A stretch of 64,000 nucleotides of DNA from a bacterium (GTDB lineage Bacteria > Planctomycetota > Planctomycetia > Pirellulales > Pirellulaceae): the NCBI GenBank assembly GCA_030430075.1, contig JAUIGN010000004.1:124001-188000 (forward strand), in the 5' to 3' direction. The notes beneath the pieces were generated by a model. That model did not search any database, was not told the origin of the DNA, and was given only the letters and a program-made list of their open reading frames with translations. Numbering within the stretch: the first letter of the stretch is position 1; every line of letters begins with the position of its first letter. Both the position numbers and the translations under genes were made by a program. Shown one piece after another: positions 1-9,582 of the stretch.

Positions 1-29
1 GGGCAGAGGTCATCCCGGTCGGCGAACCG

Positions 30-707
30 TTGGTGACGATCGTGATCCCTGTCTACAACGAAGAACAGACCATTCTGGAGGTCCTGTCGCGTGTCGAGGC
101 ACTCGCCCTGAGGAAGGAAATCATTGTCGTCGATGACTGCAGTACCGATCGAACGCGCGAGATTCTGCAGGCAGCATGTGACGGCCGCCACCTGCGCGTG
201 ATTCTGAAAACGGAGAACCAGGGCAAAGGGGCCGCTCTCCGGGACGGTTTTGCCGCGGCAGAGGGCGACATTGTGGTCGTTCAGGACGCCGACCTGGAAT
301 ACAACCCGGCGGAGATCCCCGCCGTCATCCGCCCCTTGCTCGACGGCACGGCCGACGTCGCCTACGGATCACGTTTCCTGGGAGAAAGCGAGGACCGTTC
401 TTTCCTGCATCGGGCGTTGAATCGCTCGCTCACGTTCGCCTCGAATGCGTTCACCGGCTTGAGCCTGACGGACATGGAGACATGCTACAAGGCATTTGAC
501 CGGCGGGTCCTGACAGGCCTGCCGCTCAAGCAGAACCGGTTTGGTTTTGAACCCGAGGTGACCGCCAAACTGGCGCGGCGCGGCTACCGCATTGTCGAAA
601 CTCCCATCGGCTACCAGGCACGCTCGTATGAGGAGGGAAAGAAAATCGGCATCCGGGACCTGTTTAGCGCCTGCTATTGCATCGTGCGGTACGGGTTGGC
701 CGACTGA
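30..707 (+). CDS. Glycosyltransferase family 2 (polyprenyl-phosphate mannose/glucose synthase-like)
   Basis: This protein probably transfers a sugar from a nucleotide donor to a polyprenyl phosphate at the cytoplasmic membrane face. The GT-A fold is visible: VIPVYNEE at residues 5-12, VVDDCSTDRT at 33-42 and the metal-binding QDADLEY at 85-91. TDMETCYKAF at 147-156 and the late EGKKI motif near 202-206 are characteristic of the dolichol-phosphate mannose synthase-like branch. At 225 residues it is of normal length for the soluble form, and I see no C-terminal membrane segment. The start is uncertain. TTG at 30 and GTG at 33 both sit just before the first beta strand, but the frame stays open to the window edge, so the true start may lie outside. 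The family is secure; the sugar and acceptor are unknown. Confidence 0.9.
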   Translation: MVTIVIPVYNEEQTILEVLSRVEALALRKEIIVVDDCSTDRTREILQAACDGRHLRVILKTENQGKGAALRDGFAAAEGDIVVVQDADLEYNPAEIPAVIRPLLDGTADVAYGSRFLGESEDRSFLHRALNRSLTFASNAFTGLSLTDMETCYKAFDRRVLTGLPLKQNRFGFEPEVTAKLARRGYRIVETPIGYQARSYEEGKKIGIRDLFSACYCIVRYGLAD

Positions 708-805
708 CCCTTGACCAGCCGGGTAGGGACGATGGGTTTCAACGACGTGGTGCACGTAGCCACCGCGTAGTTCACGTTACGCCTGGCGAAAGCCTGCCAG
801 CCACA

Positions 806-833
806 GGCTCCGGCCTGCCAGCTTGCCGGAGCC
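806..833 (+). terminator. Hairpin terminator candidate after the glycosyltransferase
   Basis: A perfect 9-bp stem, GGCTCCGGC (806-814) with GCCGGAGCC (825-833), encloses a 10-base loop and is followed by TCTTGT. It lies about 100 bases after the glycosyltransferase stop codon. The T-tract is weak, so termination is likely but not certain. I see no gene in the rest of 708-1060. Confidence 0.5.
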
Positions 834-1060
834 TCTTGTCGACAACTTCCCGCATCGTACGAGGAACGTAGGACCAACAAGTTCGCTGTTAATTGGTCTG
901 CGGGCCGAGCCGGCGCGCGTCGCTTGTCGCACGAAAAGCGGATCGATTGTCCCTCGTTTGCTTGCCGGTGAGCTAGGCTTGTCTTGGGTGGTGTCCGTGA
1001 TCGGCGGACAACGCGATCCCCAAGGCACGAATTTCCTTGACTCGACTTCCACAGCAGTCC

Positions 1061-1672
1061 ATGAACGCACTCAAACGGCTTTCGTTCGTAATGGAGAACC
1101 CAGTCGTCTACTGGGCCTGGCAAGCGCCGTTCGCCGCGGCGAAGTTCGCGCCGATCGAGCGGCACAATGATCTGTCGAACGTGCGCCGCGTGCTCGATGT
1201 GGGGTGTGGGCCGGGAACGAACGCGCCCTTGTTTGCAGGAATCGAGTACGTCGGTTTGGATTTCAATGCCAGCTATATCGAAACGGCGCAACGAAAGTAC
1301 TCGGGCAAATTCATCGTCGCCGATGCTTGCACCTACACCGCGGCTCCGGAAGATCGCTACGATTTCATCTTGTTGAACAGCCTGCTGCATCATATCGGGA
1401 CGGACGATGTGCGGCGCATGCTGGCCCAATTGGCCGGGCAGTTGACGCCCGATGGTCACATTCACATCGTCGATCTGGTATTGCCCGACAAGGCTTCGCT
1501 GGCCGGCTTCCTGGCCCGTTCCGATCGGGGCGACCACCCACGGCCGCTGGACACGTGGCACGAGCTGTTTTCCGAGTCGTTCGAGCCAGTCGTGTTCGAG
1601 CCGTACACGGTCGGCTTGTTTGGTACGGCGATGTGGAGCCTGGTCTACTTCAAGGGCAAAGCCCGCTCGTAA
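1061..1672 (+). CDS. Class I SAM-dependent methyltransferase
   Basis: This is a small Rossmann-fold methyltransferase of about 203 residues. Motif I reads VLDVGCGPGTN at residues 44-54. The acidic residue that binds the SAM ribose is D67 in VGLDFN, and LLNSLLHHI is the post-motif-II strand typical of ubiE-like enzymes. I chose ATG at 1061 because the upstream in-frame TTG at 1037 would add only eight unconvincing residues. Neither start has a clear ribosome-binding site. The substrate cannot be read from the sequence. The upstream glycosyltransferase suggests envelope or glycolipid modification, but this is only inference from proximity, and a likely terminator separates the two. Confidence 0.88.
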   Translation: MNALKRLSFVMENPVVYWAWQAPFAAAKFAPIERHNDLSNVRRVLDVGCGPGTNAPLFAGIEYVGLDFNASYIETAQRKYSGKFIVADACTYTAAPEDRYDFILLNSLLHHIGTDDVRRMLAQLAGQLTPDGHIHIVDLVLPDKASLAGFLARSDRGDHPRPLDTWHELFSESFEPVVFEPYTVGLFGTAMWSLVYFKGKARS

Positions 1673-1701
1673 GTGCCCGCCGCCACGCATCGACCCGCTG
1701 G

Positions 1702-3258
1702 TCACGCGGTCTCGTCCACTTCGCGGACTTGAACTCGATTGCCGCTAATCTTGATCACCGTAACCTGGCGCCCTTGAGGGACGAAGGCGCCGTCCGACAC
1801 GACGTCGACGTACTCGTCCTGAAAGCGGACGCGCCCGGCGGGGCGCAGCGGAGATTCGGCGACACCCCAGTCGCCGACTTGCACGGGGAAACGTCCTGGT
1901 TGGCGCGCCGCCAACGGTTTTCCCTTGCCGTCCTCGTCCGCCACCTTCTGCGGCTCGACATCCATCGGTTTCAGGGCCAACCAGGAGAGGATGGGAACCG
2001 AGCCTCGGTAATAACTGATCGCCATCGCGATCAGGATAACACCGACACCGGAGCCGACGATCATCGTCAACGAATTCAGCGTCGTATTCAGTTCGCGGCC
2101 CGTGTTGGGCACCACAAAATGCTGGCTTGCCATGAGGATACTGGCCACGATCAACAAGAGCCCGGAGACGCCGGCGACGCCGAATCCGGGAATGACGAAC
2201 AGTTCGATCGCGATGAAAATCACTCCGGCCAGGAAGAGGATGACTTCCAGCCATCCCGACGTGCCGCCGAGAAACCGGCTCCAGAAAAAGAGGGCGAAGC
2301 AGAGTCCTGAGACGAGGCCCCCGATCCCAATTCCCGGCGCGCTGGCTTCGAACAGCAACGCGGCGACGGCAATGACGAGCAACAACCCGGTAACGAATGA
2401 AAAATTCAGAATCGTGACCGTAGTGTCTACAAACGTAGGCTTCAGGACCAGCGGTTCGCCGGCCACCTGGAGTTGTTCCTGGACCTCGGTGCGAGTGGCG
2501 GCCAGGCGGTCGGCCAGCCCCAGTTCGACGGCCCGCTCGCCATTGAGTTCCAGGAAACGGGCTTTGCGCGACTCGATGACCGGCTTTTGTTTTTCCCAGT
2601 CGGCGGGCCGGTCGCTGGCCTCAATCTCCGGCTCAGTCATCAACGTCGTCTCGCCCGTGGCCCGGTTTCTCACGTGGTACACGACCAGGTCCATGTCGAC
2701 CATCGCCTCGGCCAAGGCGGGCGAGCGGTCCTTGGCGGCCGCCAGGTCACGGATCCGCCGCGCCAGGTCGGTCTGAATCTTCTCCGGAGCATAGCGAAAC
2801 AGGGCATCCTTTCCTTGGAAGATGGCGCCGGCATCACCGATCCTCGCATCCTTGGCCATCACGATCTGATCGCACCCCAAGGCCACGATGGCCGCCCCGC
2901 TGATGGCTTCATGGGAAATGAAAGCGACCGTCGTTGCCCAATCCAGGTCCTGCAGCGCGGTGGCGACATGAAAGCTGGAATCGAGGAACCCGCCGGGGCT
3001 GTCGATCTCGAAGACCACCAGGTCGGCGCCCTGGCGTCGCGCCAGATCAAGCTTGCGGAGGGCAAACTGTTCCAAGAGCGGCGTAATCGGGCCTTGAAAT
3101 TGAATCAGCACAGCCCGTTCGTAACGCGGCGCGGCGGACGACTCGTCGCCGCCGGCGGGCTGGGCACCGACGGGAGACGGCACGAACATTCCGCCGGCCA
3201 GGTACAGGACCGTCGCCAGGCGAAACATGTGAAGATGCTGCGACGTCGTCGGCCCCAT
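1702..3258 (-). CDS. NfeD-like membrane-bound ClpP-class serine protease
   Basis: This is a full-length NfeD1b-type protein: an exported ClpP/crotonase-fold protease domain, then a bundle of membrane helices, then a C-terminal OB-fold. An N-terminal signal segment (FRLATVLYLAGGMFV) precedes the protease domain. That domain contains FEIDSPGGFLDS and the nucleophile region HEAISGAAIVALG, where the serine of ISG is the likely catalytic residue. Hydrophobic stretches follow from VTILNFSF through TLNSLTMIVGSG, and the end GRVRFQDEYVDVV...VTVIKI matches the NfeD OB domain. Family members are proposed to act in membrane quality control with stomatin-like partners, but none is encoded here. The frame opens further upstream, but those residues look non-coding. 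ATG at 3258 or at 3228 is the probable start. The antiporter gene runs divergently from the other side of a 302-bp gap. Confidence 0.88.
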   Translation of the reverse strand: MGPTTSQHLHMFRLATVLYLAGGMFVPSPVGAQPAGGDESSAAPRYERAVLIQFQGPITPLLEQFALRKLDLARRQGADLVVFEIDSPGGFLDSSFHVATALQDLDWATTVAFISHEAISGAAIVALGCDQIVMAKDARIGDAGAIFQGKDALFRYAPEKIQTDLARRIRDLAAAKDRSPALAEAMVDMDLVVYHVRNRATGETTLMTEPEIEASDRPADWEKQKPVIESRKARFLELNGERAVELGLADRLAATRTEVQEQLQVAGEPLVLKPTFVDTTVTILNFSFVTGLLLVIAVAALLFEASAPGIGIGGLVSGLCFALFFWSRFLGGTSGWLEVILFLAGVIFIAIELFVIPGFGVAGVSGLLLIVASILMASQHFVVPNTGRELNTTLNSLTMIVGSGVGVILIAMAISYYRGSVPILSWLALKPMDVEPQKVADEDGKGKPLAARQPGRFPVQVGDWGVAESPLRPAGRVRFQDEYVDVVSDGAFVPQGRQVTVIKISGNRVQVREVDETA

Positions 3259-3560
3259 GAAGGTGGGTCGGTTCGAACGGCGGTTGCCTGCCGCTGGGCA
3301 TGCCGGCCTGCGAACGATCGGCGTCCTGGCGGATTCCGCCACATGACGTCCAGCAAACGGGATCACAGTCGGCCGTCGAGCGGTCTGGGCGTCGGCAACG
3401 TTCATGCGGCACCTGCTGCGTACGAAGCTCCGTCTTGAGGGCCTGCGACGGGAAACGCCGAGGCGACTCCTTGATCGTAGATGGAGGCCAGAGACCGGTC
3501 AATTGTCCACCCGAATCCACGCCGCCACGGCAGGTGACACGGTCGCCGGTCTGTGGCAAG

Positions 3561-5540
3561 ATGAGGCGGGTCGCTGTAACCGAGTTGCGGCGAGCGGACG
3601 ACACGCCTCTCAGCCGAGCTTTCCCTGCCTTGAACGAAGAACAACTCTTTTTTTGCTACCTGGCGGGCGTGCCCATGCTCGGGGTGTTTGCCCAGTGGCT
3701 GGCGTGGCGGTTGCGGCTGCCCTCGATTCTGCTGCTGCTGTTGTTCGGAATTCTGCTGGGCCAACTATTCACGAACCCCGACGAACTCCTGGCCAGGTTG
3801 GTGGACGACCCCGGCAGCGAGTCGATTGGACCGAAGGTGTTGTTTCCGTTGGTCTCGCTCTCGGTGGCGGTCATCCTGTTTGAAGGAGGTCTGTCGCTGC
3901 GATTAAGCGAGTTGCGGGCTGCCGGACGAGGCGTGCTGCGGCTGGTGACGTTTGGAGCGCTGGCAAGTTGGCTCCTGACAACCCTGTTTGCCGTCTTTTT
4001 TCTGGATGGCTTGGATCTTCGCCTGGCGTTCCTGTTGGGCGCCGTGCTGGTGGTCACCGGGCCGACCGTCGTGGCGCCCCTGTTGCGCCATATTCGACCG
4101 ATCCGCCGTGTGGCGTCGATTGTCAAATGGGAAGGCATTGTGATCGATCCGATTGGTGCGGTGTTGGCGGTGCTGGTGGTGGAAGAGATCATCACGCACG
4201 GCGACGAATTCTCGTTACTGGGCATGCTGACATTGTTTCTCAAGACCGCCCTGATGGGAGGGACGATCGGGTTTGTCGTAGCCAACCTGCTGGTCCAACT
4301 GGTGAAGCGGTTTTGGCTCCCGGACTATCTCCACGGGGTGGCCTTTCTGGCCGCCTCGCTGGGCAGCTTTGCGTTTTCCAATCTGCTTCTCGAGGAATCC
4401 GGGCTGGTCACGGTGACCGTCTTGGGAATCCTGTTGGCCAACCAGAAGAGCATCCCCATCCACCATGTGATCCAGTTCAAGGAGCACCTGGGTGTGTTTC
4501 TGATATCGTGTCTGTTCATCGTGCTGGGATCGCGGCTGGATCCACGCGTTTTCCTGGAGTTGGGGTGGGGAGGCGTTGGGTTCCTGGCGGCCCTGATCCT
4601 GGTGGTGCGACCGTTGGCGGTCTTTCTGTCGACGATCGGCAGCGGGCTTGAATTTCGCGAGAAGCTGTTCTTCTCCTGGCTGGCGCCGCGGGGGATCGTC
4701 GCGGCCGCCGTGATGAGCGTCTTTGCCCTCAAGATCGCCTCGATGGCACACGGCGAGTTCGGCGATCATGCGGTGCCCGGGATGGCCGAGCTGGCCGAGC
4801 AATCGAGGCAGCTCGTTCCCGCAACGTTCCTGGTTATCGTCGGCACGGTGGCCGTCTACGGGCTCACGGCGGGGCCGCTGGCGAAGTGGCTGAAGCTGTC
4901 CGACACCGATCCGCAAGGCGTCCTCCTGGTCGGCGCGGCGGCGTGGGTCCGCCAGTTCGGCCTCGTGCTCCAGGAAGAAGGTGTGCAGGTCATGTTGATC
5001 GACACCAACTACGCGAACGTTGCGGCCGCCAAGATGAGCGGCATGCGGGCGGAGTGCATCAGCGTGCTTTCCGAACACGTTCGAGAGGAGATCGACCTGT
5101 CGGGGATCGGCAAGTTGCTGGCGATGACCCCCAACAACGAAGTCAACGCGATGGCCGTCAGCGAGTTCTCCCACATCTTCGGCCGGGTCAACGCCTACCA
5201 GTTGCCCCTCTGGGACGCAGCAGCCGGTCGTCGTACGTCGGTCGGCGAGCACCTGCAGGGCCGGCTGCTCTTCCACGAGTCGTTGCACTACGACGAACTT
5301 GACGATCGTCTCGCCAACGGCTGGCAACTCAAGAAGACGCGGCTGTCGGACGAGTTTACGCTGGACGAGTTCTTCCAGCGTTACGGTGAATCGGCGACCA
5401 TCCTCTTTACCATCGATTCCACTCAGCGGCTGGCGATCGCTACGGTGGCCGTTCCGCTGGCGCCCCAGGCCGGGCAGACGATCATCGCCTTGGTTGAAGG
5501 GGAGGGATCGGCAACGCGGAAGCCCGGCAAGGAGAATTGA
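3561..5540 (+). CDS. CPA-family cation:proton antiporter with C-terminal Rossmann (TrkA-N-like) domain
   Basis: The first two thirds, to about residue 430, form roughly twelve hydrophobic segments of a Na+/H+ or K+/H+ exchanger. The ion-site motif reads KWEGIVIDPIGAVLA near residue 190, with the Glu and Asp expected in NhaP-type exchangers. From about residue 450 the protein continues with a soluble nucleotide-binding-like fold (GVLLVGAAAWVRQFG, then VMLIDTNYANV), resembling the regulatory TrkA-N domain. The glycine signature is degenerate (GAAAWV instead of GxGxxG), so nucleotide binding is doubtful. The start is ATG 3561. TTG at 3630, just before NEEQLFFCYLAG, is a plausible alternative. 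The long upstream open frame is Arg/Pro-rich and looks non-coding. The family is secure; ion specificity is unknown. Confidence 0.9.
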   Translation: MRRVAVTELRRADDTPLSRAFPALNEEQLFFCYLAGVPMLGVFAQWLAWRLRLPSILLLLLFGILLGQLFTNPDELLARLVDDPGSESIGPKVLFPLVSLSVAVILFEGGLSLRLSELRAAGRGVLRLVTFGALASWLLTTLFAVFFLDGLDLRLAFLLGAVLVVTGPTVVAPLLRHIRPIRRVASIVKWEGIVIDPIGAVLAVLVVEEIITHGDEFSLLGMLTLFLKTALMGGTIGFVVANLLVQLVKRFWLPDYLHGVAFLAASLGSFAFSNLLLEESGLVTVTVLGILLANQKSIPIHHVIQFKEHLGVFLISCLFIVLGSRLDPRVFLELGWGGVGFLAALILVVRPLAVFLSTIGSGLEFREKLFFSWLAPRGIVAAAVMSVFALKIASMAHGEFGDHAVPGMAELAEQSRQLVPATFLVIVGTVAVYGLTAGPLAKWLKLSDTDPQGVLLVGAAAWVRQFGLVLQEEGVQVMLIDTNYANVAAAKMSGMRAECISVLSEHVREEIDLSGIGKLLAMTPNNEVNAMAVSEFSHIFGRVNAYQLPLWDAAAGRRTSVGEHLQGRLLFHESLHYDELDDRLANGWQLKKTRLSDEFTLDEFFQRYGESATILFTIDSTQRLAIATVAVPLAPQAGQTIIALVEGEGSATRKPGKEN

Positions 5541-5649
5541 CCGGCGAGCCCGGGGGCGGGGATGGGGCGTCGAGGATGCGGCGCCGGGGCGGCACGCGCG
5601 GTGACCGTCCGCGGGTCGCTGGGATCCGGACAGCCGCTACGGTTGAGCG

Positions 5650-8600
5650 CTAGGGTTGAACGTAGACCGGAGGCGGCGGTTGTCGTGGGTCGGTGCCGTA
5701 GGCCGCGCCCACCGGCACGGCGGCGCCGCTCGCCGCGCCTCCCTCCCAGGCGGCTCCGTCGGAGGGCGGCACCGGGACCAGGGGCAAAGGGTCGGCCGGA
5801 GTCGGTAGTTCATCCAGCGAGCGATCCGTGGGAACGGGCTCGAGATCCGGCAATGCCGAGCCGTGCGGATCGCTATGAATCATTGCCGTGCCGGGTGGCA
5901 CGTACTCCATCCTCCGCATGAGCTTGGAGAACATCAGGCCGTGAGGCAACGTTCCATACGCAGGCAACGCTTCGGGGGGCAACTGGTAGTACCCTTCCGG
6001 TTGATGGTCTTCGTCGTACAGTTCGGGCCAGAAGCCGTCATCGTTGACATCGAGTAGTTCGAGGTCCAGGAAGAGCTGCATCCGCCGCAGGATGTAGCCG
6101 ATGTGGTCGCTGGCGACGTTACTGAGTCGACTTGCGTAGCCGTTCTGGGCGTCCAGGAAGTCGCGGGAGAAGATGCCCGCCACGCCCAGCCGTAACTGCA
6201 ATTCCGTGGTGACGACCTGTTCGTAGGCCAGGGCCGCACCGGCGACATCGATCGCGTAACGTTCACGATCCAAGGCCAGGTTGCGGATGTCGTTGCGGAT
6301 CGCCAGCTTGATTACGTCCTCCAGCTCCATCTGATTCCGCAGGGCAGCCTGGTAATTGATCAGTTGCTGTCGAAACACGTTGCGTTGGGCGCGGCGATTC
6401 AGTGGCAGGTCCAGCGTAGCCGACAGCGCGGTGCGACTTTCGTCGATCTTGAAGTCGAGCGCCGGGTTGACTCGGTCGACGAAGGCCCGTGTGGAGATCG
6501 TCTGGCTGGCATTGAGGTTGAGTGCGGACTTGAGTTCATCGGCAGAGATCTTGATCTGGCGCCAGCGGTCGGCGACCTCGTTGCGCTGGGTGATCAAGTC
6601 CAACCGTTTGACCAGTCCGGTCAGCATGGCGTCGTCAATATCGATCTTGACCGGCGTCAGGCCGCCACCGACGTTGGCGCGGATCTCATCAATCAGCTGC
6701 ACTAGCTGGGAGGCTTCCGCAATCGTCTCTTCCAAGGCCTGCTGCGGCGTGAGCGGCTCGCGGTCCAATCCGCTCAAGCCGTCCAGTTGTTGGGCGAATT
6801 CTTCGAAGCGAGCCAGCAGCATGGTCATGCGGTCGACCAGCAGCAGCAGCTCGCCGACTTGACCGCTGGCAAAGATCTCTTGCACGGTGGTGTCCAGCGC
6901 ATCGACCTCCTGTTGCAGCTCGGCGTTGCGTGCCTGTTGCTGGAGATGCGCCGCCTCGCCCAGCTTCTTCTCGACATATTCGAGTTGCCTCGTGTGCAGT
7001 TGGGACAGCCCGTCGATCAGGTCACGGGCCCGTTGCAGCATGATGGCAACGTTGGGCTCGCCGTCGGCCTGCTCGTCCTCCAGCAATCGCCGGTCTTCGT
7101 CGACTTCCAGCCGCACTGCATCGATTCGCATCCGAAGTCGCTGCAACTCCAGCGGCCGCGTGTCGGGCGTCGCGACGCCCAGCGTGCGCTGCTGATCGTA
7201 GGCTTCGAGGATGCGGTCGAGGAGACCGATTCCGGAGCTCAGGAGCTGCACGCGGCTCGGCTCCGCCGAAGTTCGCTCGGCATCCAGGCGAGCACGAATC
7301 CGGCCGATCAATTCGCCCGTCACCGCCAGTTCGTCACGCAACGTGAGCCCTTCCAGTTCGGTCAGGTCGAGGTTGATTGGCGATTCCGTGGGGATGCCCA
7401 TGCTGATTTTCAAATTGTCCAGGCTCTGTTCCAATCCGACACACTGGCCGATCAGCGAGCGGCGGCCGGTGAGCACGTTTTGTTCGACCTGGTCGACCTG
7501 GAACAGGGGGACAAAGCCGCGACGCGATTCTTCGGCCCGCTGTTGAAATTCTCGCACCAGGCTGAAATAGTTCTGCGACTGAATCTCGATGTTCCGGTAG
7601 TCGATCAGGAGCTGGTAATATTCACGCGCCAGGCCGACGAACAGGGTTTTTCGAAAACGGCGGAAGCGCCGTGCGGCATAGATCACGTCACGTTCCGCCT
7701 GGGTGAGCGACTCGAAGCGAATGTCGCGCTGAAACACCGACTGTTCGAGGTCGACGAACAGTTCGGAGGCGATATCGGTGGCCTCCAGTTTCGAACCGTT
7801 GAACGTCAGTACGACGCTATTGGCGAACTGGGCCAGGAGGCTACCGCCGGTGGCTAACAGCTTGTCGACCTGCGCGCGGCTCGGCACCGTGACCCGATTG
7901 TCATCCAGCCCGTCAATGCGGTTGTGGAAGTAATTGGCGGCGGTCCGGTTTCCGCCCGTGGAGAACTTCAAGTCGTAGGCAAACCGCTCCAGCGAAAGCC
8001 GGAGTGCGGCGTTGTAGAGAATCTCTTTCTGCGTTTGGTACTCGCGACTATTCAAGAGGGCCACTTCGACGATGTCTTCCAAGGTGAAGCGGGGTGCCGA
8101 ATCGAGTTCTTCCGGGCTGGGATCACGGTCGTAGGTGCGCCGATACTCTTCGATCACACTCTCGAATTCCAGCATCCGCGTCTGGCTGCTCTTCGGAATC
8201 GGCACCCAGAACTCCTCGGGAATCGGCAGCAGGCGAAACCCGGTCACGTCGTCCGCTTCGGCGTCCGCCCGGTATCGGTCCGCAGCCGCCCCTTCGTCCG
8301 GCATGCCGGCGTCGAGCGGTGATGATGGTCCGTTCGGCATCGCCTGTCCCGCTTGCGAGACGTTCCAGAAGATGGCCGGCCGGGCGTTGGACGGGCGGGA
8401 CGGCGGGAACTGATGCGACGCCAAGGCCAGCAGCGGTGTCGCTGTCGCCGGAGGCATCGGAATTGGCGTTACCGGTGGCAGCCGCCGTGTCGTGGCGACC
8501 TGATAGTGCACCGGAATCGGTCCGCCCGGCAACGGGTCTTGAGGAACAAAGGCGCCGCCAGGAGAGAATCGGGACGGATCCCGCTCCGACAGTTCAGGCA

Positions 8601-8847
8601 ACGTATAGGCGTAGAGCTGAGGCGAAGGATTGGGCAGCAGCGGGTCGTCGATGGGCGTTGGATCAAACAGTCGCGAGCCTGGCCGCGGTACGATGTCGAA
8701 GTCGCTGGGTAAGTACCACGGCGCACCGTAAGTCTTCTCTTGCAGCAAGGTGTAAGCGTCGGCATCTGCTTTCACACGGTAGTGCGTGCGCGAGCATCCT
8801 GCCAGCAACACCAGGAAGACCAAATACCAGGCGCATTGATTCTGCAC
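5650..8847 (-). CDS. TolC-family outer membrane efflux lipoprotein, unusually long
   Basis: This is the outer-membrane channel of an export system. GTG 8847 is preceded by GGGGGGAAAAC and gives a lipoprotein signal with lipobox LLAGC (Cys18). A Pro-rich linker follows, up to about residue 190. Two TolC-like regions can be seen. The first contains FTLEDIVEVALLNSREYQTQKEILYNAALRL split over the usual helices. The second contains ALSATLDLPLNRRAQRNVFRQQLINYQAAL and YEQVVTTELQLRLGVAG. Between them lies a long Glu/Gln/Arg-rich coiled-coil segment. At 1,065 residues it is more than twice the size of typical TolC (about 450-500). It is the last gene of a minus-strand group with the small membrane protein, permease and adaptor at 9214-12688, so it probably completes their tripartite pump. 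The substrate is unknown. Confidence 0.87.
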   Translation of the reverse strand: MQNQCAWYLVFLVLLAGCSRTHYRVKADADAYTLLQEKTYGAPWYLPSDFDIVPRPGSRLFDPTPIDDPLLPNPSPQLYAYTLPELSERDPSRFSPGGAFVPQDPLPGGPIPVHYQVATTRRLPPVTPIPMPPATATPLLALASHQFPPSRPSNARPAIFWNVSQAGQAMPNGPSSPLDAGMPDEGAAADRYRADAEADDVTGFRLLPIPEEFWVPIPKSSQTRMLEFESVIEEYRRTYDRDPSPEELDSAPRFTLEDIVEVALLNSREYQTQKEILYNAALRLSLERFAYDLKFSTGGNRTAANYFHNRIDGLDDNRVTVPSRAQVDKLLATGGSLLAQFANSVVLTFNGSKLEATDIASELFVDLEQSVFQRDIRFESLTQAERDVIYAARRFRRFRKTLFVGLAREYYQLLIDYRNIEIQSQNYFSLVREFQQRAEESRRGFVPLFQVDQVEQNVLTGRRSLIGQCVGLEQSLDNLKISMGIPTESPINLDLTELEGLTLRDELAVTGELIGRIRARLDAERTSAEPSRVQLLSSGIGLLDRILEAYDQQRTLGVATPDTRPLELQRLRMRIDAVRLEVDEDRRLLEDEQADGEPNVAIMLQRARDLIDGLSQLHTRQLEYVEKKLGEAAHLQQQARNAELQQEVDALDTTVQEIFASGQVGELLLLVDRMTMLLARFEEFAQQLDGLSGLDREPLTPQQALEETIAEASQLVQLIDEIRANVGGGLTPVKIDIDDAMLTGLVKRLDLITQRNEVADRWRQIKISADELKSALNLNASQTISTRAFVDRVNPALDFKIDESRTALSATLDLPLNRRAQRNVFRQQLINYQAALRNQMELEDVIKLAIRNDIRNLALDRERYAIDVAGAALAYEQVVTTELQLRLGVAGIFSRDFLDAQNGYASRLSNVASDHIGYILRRMQLFLDLELLDVNDDGFWPELYDEDHQPEGYYQLPPEALPAYGTLPHGLMFSKLMRRMEYVPPGTAMIHSDPHGSALPDLEPVPTDRSLDELPTPADPLPLVPVPPSDGAAWEGGAASGAAVPVGAAYGTDPRQPPPPVYVQP

Positions 8848-9213
8848 GTTTTCCCCCCACCAGCTTTCGCAGCGCCAGCCGAATGCCCACCACTGGGAAT
8901 GCCGCCGCAAAGACCGCGCGGGACGGAACGCCGCCCAGACCGGCATCCTGGTATCCACCCCAGGGCCGCTTGCGGTGTTCTCCAACCGGACGAACACCAA
9001 CCAGTCCCCACGCTGTCTCGTCCTCTTCTATCGGCACATCTCCCCCACACATCAAGCAATTGGAATGGATTTTATCGATCCTTGCGCTGCCCATGACCCC
9101 AGGGCGAACGCCGCGAGCCCGGCATTCGCGGGCTCCCTCGTTGCGGCAGATGGGTCGATTCGCCGCGCAAGCATGGATCGGGGCTAGCGTTGCTAGCAAT
9201 GCCACGCCGGGGC
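8848..9213. other. 366-bp intergenic stretch before the TolC-like gene
   Basis: No convincing gene is present. On the minus strand, one frame starting near 9095 reads NCLMCGGDVPIEEDE and further protein-like sequence. It runs without a stop into the TolC-like gene in the wrong frame, so it may be a remnant or chance. The only functional site I can point to is the G-rich ribosome-binding site of the TolC-like gene next to 8848. Confidence 0.4.
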
Positions 9214-9483
9214 TTACGGGGGAGTCGGCTTGCCCATCATCAGGAACGCGGCGAACACCATCGTGCCGCTGCCGGCGAAGAGGCCGACCAGAAGAATCGT
9301 TCGCGTCCACTGCTGCCGCTCGAGTTGCGCTTCGAGCACCTCGGTGTATGCTTCGTCCCCGCTGACGCGCGCTTTGTGCAGGGTCATGCCAGGCTGCGGT
9401 CCTTCGACGGACCAGATCGCAAACCCGGCAATCAACATCGCCAATGCCAGCAGCAAACAAAGGGGGGAAACAAGTTTCTGCAT
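9214..9483 (-). CDS. Small two-helix membrane protein in the efflux cluster
   Basis: This 89-residue protein has two hydrophobic segments: LVSPLCLLLALAMLIAGFAI near residues 4-23, and a second around 62-82 (TILLVGLFAGSGTMVFAAFL). A short polar middle part, EAYTEVLEAQLERQQ, is probably helical. It sits between the permease (starting 9583) and the TolC-like gene on the same strand, which suggests a role in the same export module. I do not recognise a named family. Codon composition resembles its neighbours. ATG 9483 has no obvious ribosome-binding site. The call rests on size, topology and context. Confidence 0.62.
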   Translation of the reverse strand: MQKLVSPLCLLLALAMLIAGFAIWSVEGPQPGMTLHKARVSGDEAYTEVLEAQLERQQWTRTILLVGLFAGSGTMVFAAFLMMGKPTPP

Positions 9484-9582
9484 TTCAATTTCGGGCCGAC
9501 TTGCGTCCGGTCTTGGGTTGTGCGCTGCAGTATTCGGTCGCCGCGCCGAGCCGCCCCCCGGGGGGCGATCGTTGACCGCGGA

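Noticed and set aside
1204..2310. Long plus-strand reading frame of 368 codons
   Set aside because: It is Arg/His-rich and runs opposite the NfeD-like gene. The high GC makes the complementary strand open.
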